Assembly (NCBI GenBank): GCA_027451825.1
Contig: DAIDHZ010000008.1
Span: 1-64,000 of the forward strand
Length of the DNA stretch: 64,000 bases
Source of the DNA: Chlamydiota bacterium
GTDB taxonomy: Bacteria; Chlamydiota; Chlamydiia; Chlamydiales; SM23-39
Direction: 5' to 3'
The notes under the pieces are model-generated. The model saw nothing but the letters and a program-made list of their open reading frames with translations. It did not search any database and was not told where the DNA came from. The number at the start of each line of letters is the position of its first letter. Positions within the stretch are counted from its first letter, which is position 1. Shown one piece after another: positions 38,601 to 46,819 of the stretch. Position numbers and translations under genes: made by a program.

Positions 38601-39438
38601 CAGAATAGGACTCAAATTCATCACAAGATAAAGCTTTGCAAAATGCAGCCACCGTCAACCGAAGATCTCGATATTCTTCCATATCGAGATTGACGAATTT
38701 AGGTCTTGTTTTTCCATTCGGCAAGCCCACCGGATATTTCATAGAAGCTCGATAAAGCTCTCTTAAGCGCTCGACAAGAATATCGACCGTTTCATCAAAG
38801 GCCAAAAGCTGAATCTGACTAAAAATCGTCGAAATCTTGATCGACACATAATCGATCTCCGGATTTTCAAGATCTTTCAAATACACTTGCAAACGATGCA
38901 AAGCTTCTTCTTCACTCAGAATTGCCTCTCCTAAGTGATTCAAATTGACTCGAACCCCCTCTTCTCTTCGCTTTTTAAGGTGTTTTTTCAAAAGATGAGG
39001 CTCTGCAGGTAAAATGACTCGAGATGTCTCTTTTCGCAAACTCCAAGTGATGAATGGAATGAAAATTTGAGCAAACGACGGACCCAAGAGCCGAAAGATC
39101 GAAAACCCAAGCCTCTTAAAAAAACCCAAGTATCGAGGAGTCCCATGACGTTTTAATAAAAAAATGATCTGATCCGCAATTCTAAAATAGGAAGAACTTC
39201 GAAAGCACTGATCTGTTAAACTTGTCGTAAAAAACTTACCCTCAGGATCGTTCATCATCCGAAAAAGCTGCTTCTGAACGCTTCTTTCTTTGAAAGACAT
39301 CTTCTTTTCAGCTCTTTCAAGCATCCACGCTGCAAGATCAATTGCATATTGGATCCTTGCTTTCATCGGCAAAGATTTGCCTCGGATCTTTTGAAAATCA
39401 TCTTGAATTTGTTCGAGTCGGCTTTTTTTTAAAAACAT
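35686..39438 (-). CDS. putA: PutA-like proline dehydrogenase / glutamate semialdehyde dehydrogenase
   Basis: The 1250-residue enzyme oxidises proline to glutamate in two steps. Residues about 185-470 form the FAD-dependent proline dehydrogenase barrel (VSIKISTI, GIASHNLFDLA, GMADSMRK). Residues about 515-1080 form the aldehyde dehydrogenase, with VTPPWNFPCAIA, the Glu in LSAETGGKNA and the catalytic Cys in GHAGQKCSAC. A C-terminal domain related to ALDH follows. A complete family A element adds about 54 residues in frame near 869-922, in a loop before NPCLWSPGIK. A family B arm (PFAIGS, about 494) lies in the linker, and a family F arm encodes the last residues (NHRDL). The ATG at 39438 avoids overlap with the GT2 gene; 39483 is an alternative start. 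Confidence 0.92.
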   Translation of the reverse strand: MFLKKSRLEQIQDDFQKIRGKSLPMKARIQYAIDLAAWMLERAEKKMSFKERSVQKQLFRMMNDPEGKFFTTSLTDQCFRSSSYFRIADQIIFLLKRHGTPRYLGFFKRLGFSIFRLLGPSFAQIFIPFITWSLRKETSRVILPAEPHLLKKHLKKRREEGVRVNLNHLGEAILSEEEALHRLQVYLKDLENPEIDYVSIKISTIFSQIQLLAFDETVDILVERLRELYRASMKYPVGLPNGKTRPKFVNLDMEEYRDLRLTVAAFCKALSCDEFESYSAGIVLQAYLPDSHLVQKELTEWAKKRVQRGGSPIKIRIVKGANLAMEQVEASLRGWKMAPYPCKLDVDANYKKMVLYGCQKENARAVRLGIASHNLFDLAFGMILRLENEVEESVGFEMLEGMADSMRKVVQELSKDILLYCPIALKSEFQYAIAYLIRRLDENTGPENFLRAAFGLKVGSVAWETQKDLFVKSCEHVDSVFAGVRRDQNRQMPFAIGSLSSPFENEPDTDFSLPENQVWAQEIAHLWNQKKWGLIPFVVAGKEFYDNEDGELQNPSQGGKTFIRYARARSNAIDLALDASKTAQKKWQSVPVQERSLILSRIAQKFREKRSDLIGAMMLDGGKIVSEADAEVSEAIDFAEYYAREMLAFSEDVIFKPKGTVLVTPPWNFPCAIAASGILAALVSGNAVLFKPASDTVLVGWVLCQLIWECGVSKEILQFIPCSGEEVGAKLIADPRVDSVILTGGTETAQKFLKMRPDLDLSAETGGKNAIIVTAMADRDLAIKEILHSAFGHAGQKCSACSLLILEKEVYEDAHFIHQLKVAAQSLKVGSPFDLKTKISPLIHPPKGVLKRALTSLEPHESWLLEPRVYRNNLKNREFGKEAPSNLYTERETIAERQGTSECANLEVKPTLPKTDSSSCFGIDSENPCLWSPGIKMNVQPHSFTHVTEFFGPVLSVMKARDLSHAIFLANSVPYGLTSGLFSLDEREQKEWLDGIEAGNLYINRAITGAIVRRQPFGGTKLSSFGRGLKVGGPHYLKEFVHVAQKEMPTKTAPIPDVANRLTPILNRLDLSKEDVSSWFVASSNYAYVWEQWKDPKDESNVLGQDNDLKYVPRKKMVLRIDAVSHNMLDALLACSAALICGVDLEISFDPEHEKRHMFDSFDLCRMIEESQEVFYERVREGAWKTVRCLQKAPLDLYRMALESNTHIADDKVLLSGEFELLHYVREVAISMDYHRYGNLGLRNKNHRDL
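36671..36832 (-). repeat. Palindromic element A, copy 2 (162 bp, in frame inside putA)
   Basis: The terminal arms (ATACCGAAACAACTTGAAG and complement) are perfect. The length is exactly 54 codons, with no stop in the putA frame. It encodes VYRNNLKNREFGK at one end and TDSSSCFGI at the other. It separates SWLLEPR from SENPCLWSPGIK, which are close together in other ALDH-type enzymes. Confidence 0.9.
37942..37956 (-). repeat. Possible solo arm of element B in putA
   Basis: TAAAGAGCCAATTGC matches copy 2 of element B together with its flank (15 of 15). In putA it is read as FAIGS, in the same frame that stays open through all four full elements (ending SFAIGS). It falls in the linker between the two enzyme domains. 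Confidence 0.5.
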
Positions 39439-39443
39439 ATCAA

Positions 39444-40568
39444 TTATAGTTCGGATGCCACTTTTTTCACTGTTTGAAGACATTCAGGCGGTAATGCCTT
39501 ACATAAGAAAAGTCGATCGATCACTTGTTTTAATTCTTCTTTTCTTTCTAACCGAAGACAGCTTTCAGCAAAAAAATACAAAGATCCCCAATCATAAATC
39601 CATTTTTCAACAAAATATCCATCATGACTTAAAGGAATCGATGAAGCGACCTTTAAAAGATCATACGCTTTTTTATACTGCTGACTTTGGAGATAGAACT
39701 TAGCAAGATAAAAAAGAGGCTCCGACCTACTTGGGCGATACCGATACGCTTTTAAATAACTTTGCACCACAACGTCATCGGGAGCTCCTAATATTTGTCT
39801 CAATTGAGCGACTCGAAACATGGAAAAAAAACGCTCCTGTTCACAACCTATCTCCATATCAGCTCTTAACTCAAAATTTTTCAATGCAAGATCCAAAGCT
39901 CCCGCATTATGATAACTTTGACCTAAATAATAACGATATCTAGCATGATTCGGCTCTTTGATCAAAGCAAGTTCCAAAACCAAAGCATCTTTTAAATACT
40001 TACAAGGACTTTTAGATCGATTCCCTTTGCGGGTATCCGATAAGTTCACCACGCCGTCCAAAACAGCTCCTTCAGCACCTGCACACTCAAGGCTTTCATG
40101 AACGACCCCAACCCATTTCCAATCCTTTTTGTTATTCACCAATCCAATCCGATGATAATCAATCCCTTGAGGCTCTCTCACAACGGTCACATAAAAGTCT
40201 TTATCTAAGTGAGATAGAATCTGATCATTGGAAAAAAGCCACTGTTCATCCGCATCGATAAAAAGAGAATAATCGGCCTTCTTTTTCGCATAACGCAAAG
40301 CCTCATTTCGATTATGAGCAAAATCAACCCAAGGACGTTGGTGCAACTCTCCGGGAATATCTTTCATAAACTCTCGAATCACATCTTGAGTACCATCCGT
40401 GGATCCTGTATCGCAAATCACCCAATAATCAATCTTATCTTTCACAGAAGATAAGCAATCGATGATGCAATCTTTTTCGTTTTTCACAATCATGTTTAAG
40501 CAGATTGTTTTTTTCTCAGCAAATGAAGTTGCAGCGATGCATAAAAACAAAAAAACACGAAAAAACAT
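39444..40568 (-). CDS. Exported GT2-family glycosyltransferase with TPR tail
   Basis: The 374-residue protein starts with a clear Sec signal peptide (MFFRVFLFLCIAATSFAEKK). A GT-A fold glycosyltransferase domain follows (residues about 22-220): ICLNMIVKNEKDCI, VICDTGSTDGTQDVI and the metal-binding DxD in SLFIDADEQW. The C-terminal part has TPR-like repeats (ARYRYYLGQSYHNAGALDLA, PLFYLAKFYLQSQQYKKA). GT2 enzymes use nucleotide sugars, which are absent from the periplasm, so a signal peptide suggests action beyond the envelope (inference). putA lies directly downstream. Confidence 0.8.
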   Translation of the reverse strand: MFFRVFLFLCIAATSFAEKKTICLNMIVKNEKDCIIDCLSSVKDKIDYWVICDTGSTDGTQDVIREFMKDIPGELHQRPWVDFAHNRNEALRYAKKKADYSLFIDADEQWLFSNDQILSHLDKDFYVTVVREPQGIDYHRIGLVNNKKDWKWVGVVHESLECAGAEGAVLDGVVNLSDTRKGNRSKSPCKYLKDALVLELALIKEPNHARYRYYLGQSYHNAGALDLALKNFELRADMEIGCEQERFFSMFRVAQLRQILGAPDDVVVQSYLKAYRYRPSRSEPLFYLAKFYLQSQQYKKAYDLLKVASSIPLSHDGYFVEKWIYDWGSLYFFAESCLRLERKEELKQVIDRLFLCKALPPECLQTVKKVASEL

Positions 40569-40678
40569 AAACCCTCACAGTCTTCTAAGATACGGCAAAA
40601 AATTTCTTTCCATCAACAAAAATACGCGAAGAGCAAGACATACAAGATAAAAAATTTAAAAAACACTGACGCTACTAA

Positions 40679-40789
40679 CAAAAAACAAGATTCGCAGGAT
40701 ATGCATGATACGCATGATAAAAAAAACCATTCCTCTTTTATTTTTTCCATCATGCGTATCATGCATATCCTGCCTATCTTGTTTTTTTG
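40679..40789. repeat. 111-bp inverted repeat (family H) between divergent genes
   Basis: Arms of about 40 bp (CAAAAAACAAGAT, CAGGATATGCATGATACGCA) face each other around an A/T-rich centre. It lies between the divergent GT2 and GT4 genes and so may lie in the transcribed leader of one of them. Related units are at 26426-26526. Frames running through it are not genes. Confidence 0.75.
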
Positions 40790-40827
40790 TCTTTTTTAGC
40801 AATTCCGCCTTGGGTATATTCGCTCTT

Positions 40828-41904
40828 ATGAGAATCATTTTTTTATTTCTTTTTACGCTTTTTCTTCATGCAGAAACGATCGGCATTTTTACAGGAAAAA
40901 TCCAAGGAGTAAAACCTTGGGATCCAGATAGCATCGAATCAGGCATTACAGGTTCAGAAGAAGCCGTCATCTACATGTCTCAAAGTCTTGCAAAAATCGG
41001 ATATCAAGTCATCGTCATTGGCAATCCTCCAAAATCTTCTTCTTACAAAAGCCCTCAAGCAAATCCCCGCTACATAGACAATACAACTCAATTGCCTCCT
41101 TTAGATATCGCAATTAGCTGGAGAATGCCAGAAGCTGCAAAAAGCTTAAAAAGAGTAGCCTCAAAAGTCTATCTTTGGCCTCATGATGTCTGCTTTCAGC
41201 AAATCAACGAAGACAAAATCGATGCTTTTGACGATGTTCTATGGCTATCGAATGCACAAAGGGATCAATGGATCCAAGTGAATCCAAAGTTTTCCAAATT
41301 CACGAAAATCTTTGGAAACGGCATCGTCAAAGAACAGTTTTTTCCTGTTGAAGAAAGAAAAAATCCATACGCTTGCATTTATAGCTCCAATTACACACGA
41401 GGCCTCGACATTCTTCTCGATATCTGGCCAAGAATCAAAAAGCTCTTTCCTAAAGCAACTCTCGACATTTATTACGGTTGGCAAAGCTGGGGAAGACCCC
41501 CTTTAGAAAAAGAGCTCAAAATGCGCTCTCAAATTGAAGAACTCAAAGCTCTCGATGTGCATGAACACGGCCTTGTTGGACATGTTGAGCTCAACAAAGC
41601 CTATGCAAACGCCTCTTTCTGGACATATCCCTGCACTCAATTTGAAACATTCTGCATCACTGCTTTAAAAGCGCAGCTCTCAGGAGCGATCCCTGTGATT
41701 TTAAAAAATTCAGCGCTGAACGAAACCGTCAGATATGGATATCAGACAAATCAAGCTGAAGAGTATTTCGAAACTCTAAAAACGGCCATGGAAAATGCGG
41801 AAAAAGTCTCTCTTGAAGAAAGGAAAAATATGGGACAATTTATTTTAAAACAATTCACCTGGGATGCAATTGCCTTACAATGGAAAGACCTATTTCAAAA
41901 ATAA
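40828..41904 (+). CDS. Exported GT4-like glycosyltransferase
   Basis: The 358-residue protein begins MRIIFLFLFTLFLHAETIG, a short signal peptide. The body is GT-B-like: a glycine/charged N-loop (GIESG-type, ITGSEEAVIYMSQSLAKIGY), VYLWPHDVC, the second-domain start CIYSSNYTRGLDILLDIWPR and a donor-site region CTQFETFCITALKAQLSGAIP. I chose 40828 because the frame upstream to 40705 is made by the family H repeat. It overlaps the NamZ-like gene by 25 nt. Like the divergent GT2, it appears to leave the cytoplasm. Confidence 0.75.
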   Translation: MRIIFLFLFTLFLHAETIGIFTGKIQGVKPWDPDSIESGITGSEEAVIYMSQSLAKIGYQVIVIGNPPKSSSYKSPQANPRYIDNTTQLPPLDIAISWRMPEAAKSLKRVASKVYLWPHDVCFQQINEDKIDAFDDVLWLSNAQRDQWIQVNPKFSKFTKIFGNGIVKEQFFPVEERKNPYACIYSSNYTRGLDILLDIWPRIKKLFPKATLDIYYGWQSWGRPPLEKELKMRSQIEELKALDVHEHGLVGHVELNKAYANASFWTYPCTQFETFCITALKAQLSGAIPVILKNSALNETVRYGYQTNQAEEYFETLKTAMENAEKVSLEERKNMGQFILKQFTWDAIALQWKDLFQK

Positions 41905-43115
41905 TCTTTTTCTTTCTCTTACAACTCTCTCTTTTTGCTCAAAGCGTCTTTCTAGGAGTCGACGTTTTTTTTGAAGAACATCTTTTTAAAAAATTCGAAA
42001 ATAAAAACGTAGCTCTTGTGCTCAATCACACAAGTGTCGATCAATCCATGCGCTCTACTCTCGATCTTTTTTTTGAAAAAGCGCCTCATTGTCATATCGT
42101 CGCTCTTTTCTCTCCGGAACACGGCATTCGCGGACAAGGCTACGCCGCAGAAGCCATTGACCACTCCTACGAAAGAGGAATCCCTGTTTTCAGCCTCCAT
42201 GGAAACACAAGACGGCCTACCCAGGAAATGCTCAAAAACATCGATGTCATCGTCTATGATATCCAATGCACGGGAGTCAGAGCCTATACATATCCCACGA
42301 TGCTTTTCTACATCATGGAAGAAGCCGCAAAACTCAAAATCCCCGTTGTTATTTTAGATCGCCCCAACCCTATTAACGGCCTTACCATCGATGGTCCAAT
42401 GCTCGAAGACAAATGGAGATCTTACATCGGCTACATCAACGTTCCTTACTGTCATGGAATGACCATTGGAGAACTCGCCAGGTTTTTCAATGGCGAATAT
42501 AACATCCATTGCAAACTCGAAGTGATCCCTATGCGCGGCTGGCATAGATCCATGAGCTTTCGAGACACTCATCTTCAATGGATACCTCCAAGCCCCAACA
42601 TTCCGGAAGCAGATACGCCTCTCTATTGTCTCATGACGGGAATTCTTGGAGAACTGCAACTTGTCAACATCGGAATTGGCTACACACTTCCTTTTAAAAT
42701 TGTCGGGGCTCCTTGGATTTTAGCCGCTTCCTTTGCAGAAAAACTCAACAGCCAAAAACTTCCCGGAGTTCATTTTCAACCGTTTTATTTTAGACCTTTT
42801 TATGGAGCCTACAAAGGGACCAACTGCGAAGGAGTTCTCATCCAAATCACAGATATTAAGACATATAGACCCTTAGCCGTGCAATATCTCATTTTAGGAA
42901 TGCTCAAAAGCTTATATCCCTTAGAATTTACCAAAAGAATCACAGAGAGCAAATCAAACATCGATCTTTTTTGCAAAGCCAACGGAACCGATGCGATCTA
43001 CGACATTTTACTCAATGAAAAATATCCTGCATGGAAGCTCATTGAATTTCAAAAACAAGAAAGAGAAACTTTTTCAGAAAAAAGAAAAAAATACCTTCTT
43101 TCCTATCCGGAATAA
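41880..43115 (+). CDS. DUF1343 protein, NamZ-type exo-beta-N-acetylmuramidase
   Basis: The 411-residue protein has a signal peptide (about 1-20) and the conserved DUF1343 core: VALVLNHTSVD, ALFSPEHGIRG, SLHGNTRRPT, IVYDIQCTGVRAYTY, ILDRPNPING and YCHGMTIGELARFFN. In Bacillus NamZ this family removes terminal N-acetylmuramic acid from peptidoglycan fragments (established). Here it would act in the periplasm or outside the cell on bacterial or other glycans. It overlaps the exported GT4 gene, so the two are co-expressed. Confidence 0.85.
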   Translation: MERPISKIIFFFLLQLSLFAQSVFLGVDVFFEEHLFKKFENKNVALVLNHTSVDQSMRSTLDLFFEKAPHCHIVALFSPEHGIRGQGYAAEAIDHSYERGIPVFSLHGNTRRPTQEMLKNIDVIVYDIQCTGVRAYTYPTMLFYIMEEAAKLKIPVVILDRPNPINGLTIDGPMLEDKWRSYIGYINVPYCHGMTIGELARFFNGEYNIHCKLEVIPMRGWHRSMSFRDTHLQWIPPSPNIPEADTPLYCLMTGILGELQLVNIGIGYTLPFKIVGAPWILAASFAEKLNSQKLPGVHFQPFYFRPFYGAYKGTNCEGVLIQITDIKTYRPLAVQYLILGMLKSLYPLEFTKRITESKSNIDLFCKANGTDAIYDILLNEKYPAWKLIEFQKQERETFSEKRKKYLLSYPE

Positions 43116-43139
43116 AAAGGACTTTTGATTCATCCGGTT

Positions 43140-43301
43140 ATACCGAAACAACTTGAAGAATCGGGATTTCGGCAAGAAGGCCCCTTAAAATTCGCATTCG
43201 GAGCGAATGACCATTGCCCTAGGGCAAGGCATGAGTGAGAATTCGAATTTTGAGGTAAAGCCGACGCCGCTGAAAACCGATTCTTCAAGTTGTTTCGGTA
43301 T
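43140..43301. repeat. Palindromic element A, copy 3 (162 bp, intergenic)
   Basis: It has the same 162-bp length as copies 1 and 2. Its terminal palindrome extends outward to GTTATACCG/CGGTATAAC. The minus-strand frame is open across it, again with YRNNLKNR at one end and DSSSCFGI at the other. It lies 24 nt after the NamZ-like gene. Confidence 0.9.
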
Positions 43302-43375
43302 AACAAGATCAGCAATGTAGAGACCGATTTTTTGTTTTCTAAAAAAAAACTTCAAATGATTTTTCTGTCTCTATA

Positions 43376-43557
43376 GAGCCAATTGCAAAACTGCTTTGCC
43401 CGGGAAAATCGATGATTTTGGGGCCAGTTAAGAGGGCAAGCAAGCTTGCCCGATTCACTTCGACGAACCCAACCCCTGGTGGGTTGGGTAAGGAGAGTGA
43501 ACTTAAATGGCCACAAAAGGGCGATTTTAACGGGGAAATGAGTTTTGCAATTGGCTC
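43376..43557. repeat. Palindromic element B, copy 3 (182 bp)
   Basis: This copy is inverted relative to those at 26214 and 32881 and nearly identical to them. CTAT flanks it on both sides if the termini are extended by one base. It lies just upstream of the groESL control region. No gene is seen between 43116 and 43671; the stretch is filled by elements A and B and the promoter. Confidence 0.9.
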
Positions 43558-43585
43558 TCTATTTTGCAATCGCGCATAAAGAAAA

Positions 43586-43612
43586 TTAGCAGACTCGAAT
43601 AGAGCCTGCTAA
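43586..43612 (+). promoter_or_regulatory. CIRCE-like operator of groESL
   Basis: The 27-bp palindrome TTAGCAGAC-N9-GCCTGCTAA has the exact spacing of the HrcA operator CIRCE (TTAGCACTC-N9-GAGTGCTAA). It matches 7 of 9 bases in each half. The differing bases fall at corresponding positions, so symmetry is almost kept. It ends 4 bp before the -35 box of groESL. Confidence 0.75.
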
Positions 43613-43616
43613 TTTA

Positions 43617-43645
43617 TTGACTCAAATCTCCACCTCACCTATAAT
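43617..43645 (+). promoter_or_regulatory. Consensus promoter of groESL
   Basis: TTGACT (43617-43622), a 17-bp spacer and TATAAT (43640-43645) make a near-perfect sigma70/sigma66 promoter. The groES ATG lies 26 nt further on, with GGAG upstream of it. Confidence 0.8.
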
Positions 43646-43671
43646 CTCGAATTCAAAAATGGAGACAAAAA

Positions 43672-43965
43672 ATGTCTAAAACAAAGATAAAACCTCTCGG
43701 AAATCGAGTCATTATTCAACGAAACGAAGCCATCACAAGTAAAGGAGGAATCCTTTTACCTGAAGCTGCAAAAGAAAAACCAAAACAAGGAACTGTCATT
43801 GCAACAGGCCCCGGAAAAACCGATGATCAAGGAAAACTCCATCCAATGGATGTAAAAGAAGGCGATCAAGTTCTCTTTTCATCCTATGCAGGCACCGAAT
43901 ATAAAACCGACAGCGAAGAACTTGTCATTCTTTCTGAAGAAGATATTTTAGCAATTATCAAATAA
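43672..43965 (+). CDS. groES: Co-chaperonin GroES
   Basis: The 97-residue subunit of the seven-membered lid closes the GroEL chamber. Conserved parts are KPLGNRVIIQRNE, the mobile-loop region SKGGILLPEAAKEKP, GTVIATGPGK and the C-terminal EEDILAII. Length is normal. GGAG precedes the ATG. groEL follows after 12 nt. Confidence 0.97.
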   Translation: MSKTKIKPLGNRVIIQRNEAITSKGGILLPEAAKEKPKQGTVIATGPGKTDDQGKLHPMDVKEGDQVLFSSYAGTEYKTDSEELVILSEEDILAIIK

Positions 43966-43974
43966 GGACAATAA

Positions 43975-45664
<1,690 letters not shown>

Positions 45665-45677
45665 AGCCGCTTTACTT

Positions 45678-45718
45678 AAACCACAGAGAAAATCTTCTCT
45701 GTGGTTTCACCTATTTTT
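45678..45718 (+). terminator. groESL terminator
   Basis: A 13-bp stem (AAACCACAGAGAA / TTCTCTGTGGTTT) with a 4-nt loop is followed by CACCTATTTTTTT. A second small palindrome, GTAAAGC-C-GCTTTAC, spans the groEL stop just before it. Confidence 0.85.
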
Positions 45719-45776
45719 TTCGAATTTAGAATAGACAACTAATTTTGTTTATTATAAACAGCAGAGAAAGGGTGAA

Positions 45777-46817
45777 ATGAAAAAGCCATACAAAATCATC
45801 TTTCTCATCATTGCTATCATCACAATCATTCTTCTAAGCATTCAATACATAAGCCAGCAAAACATTGCAGTTCTCAATCCTAAAGGAATGATTGCAATCA
45901 AACAAAGAGATCTCATTTATTGGAGCATTGGGCTCATGTGCATTGTCGTGATTCCTGTGTTTATCATGACTCTCATTTTTTCCTGGAAATATCGCAAAAG
46001 CAATACCAAAGCCAAATATAGCCCTGATTGGGGGCATAGCACTCTTGCAGAAATTGTCTGGTGGGGAGTTCCTCTTGCAATCATTGTCGTTCTCGCCATT
46101 ATGACTTGGAAATCTTCATTTGAACTCAATCCTTTTAAGCCGATCGTAAACGATAAAAAACCTATCCAAATTCAAGTCGTTGCTCTTGATTGGAAATGGC
46201 TTTTTATTTATCCGGAGCAAAATATTGCAACGGTCAACTACGTTCAATTTCCGGAAAAGACACCTCTCAATTTTGAAATCACGTCCGATGCTCCCATGAA
46301 CTCATTTTGGATCCCTCAGCTGGGAGGTCAAATTTATGCGATGCCGGCGATGAGAACAAAACTCCACTTAATTGCGAATGAAACCGGAAACTTTCGAGGG
46401 TCCTCTGCCAACATTAGCGGAACCGGGTTTTCCGGCATGTTCTTCACCGCAGTCTCCTCTACAGAACAAGATTTTGATGCATGGGTTGCATCCGTTAAAG
46501 AAACCGGCTCAACACTCTCTCTTCAAGAATATGAAGAACTCGTAAAACCCAGTCAATACCATCCTGTGACTTATTATTCTCAAGTAGAAAACAACTTATT
46601 TAATCAAATCATCATGAAATATATGTATACCGGGAGTGAATCAAGAATCGGAATGTGGCAAGGAGGCGCCCGCCATTTGAGCCGGACGAAGTCGCAGCCG
46701 AAACAACCCAACTTAGGTAAGTTGGGTGATGCAGGCTGGCTCAAATGCCGTGGCTGTCCGACACAGCCAAAACCGATTCTTAATTCACGAGCGGTATATA
46801 TGGGGATTGCGAAATAA
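45777..46817 (+). CDS. cyoA: Cytochrome o quinol oxidase subunit II
   Basis: The 346-residue subunit has two membrane helices (about 7-25 and 50-70) and a periplasmic cupredoxin domain. [17 protein letters not shown] and [14 protein letters not shown] match CyoA. The copper-binding Cys/His of cytochrome c oxidases are absent, so it is a quinol oxidase. No lipobox Cys is seen in the N-terminal region. Residues about 284-340 come from an in-frame family A-like element, after which only MGIAK remains. It is the first gene of cyoABCDE; AAAGGG precedes the ATG. Confidence 0.92.
   Translation: MKKPYKIIFLIIAIITIILLSIQYISQQNIAVLNPKGMIAIKQRDLIYWSIGLMCIVVIPVFIMTLIFSWKYRKSNTKAKYSPDWGHSTLAEIVWWGVPLAIIVVLAIMTWKSSFELNPFKPIVNDKKPIQIQVVALDWKWLFIYPEQNIATVNYVQFPEKTPLNFEITSDAPMNSFWIPQLGGQIYAMPAMRTKLHLIANETGNFRGSSANISGTGFSGMFFTAVSSTEQDFDAWVASVKETGSTLSLQEYEELVKPSQYHPVTYYSQVENNLFNQIIMKYMYTGSESRIGMWQGGARHLSRTKSQPKQPNLGKLGDAGWLKCRGCPTQPKPILNSRAVYMGIAK
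46627..46797 (+). repeat. Palindromic element A, divergent copy 4 (171 bp, in frame in cyoA)
   Basis: The termini TATACCGGGAGTGAATCAAG and the facing CCGATTCTTAATTCAC...CGGTATA pair at about 23 of 26 positions and share the ATACCG and AAGAATCGG blocks of family A. The interior differs and carries its own stems (GCCATTTGAGCC, CCAACTTAGGTAAGTTGG). The length is 57 codons with no stop in the cyoA frame. Confidence 0.8.
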
Positions 46818-46819
46818 TT

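Noticed and set aside
40705-40827. 41-codon N-terminal extension of the GT4-like protein
   Set aside because: It is encoded by the family H inverted repeat, and the next ATG starts a clean signal peptide.
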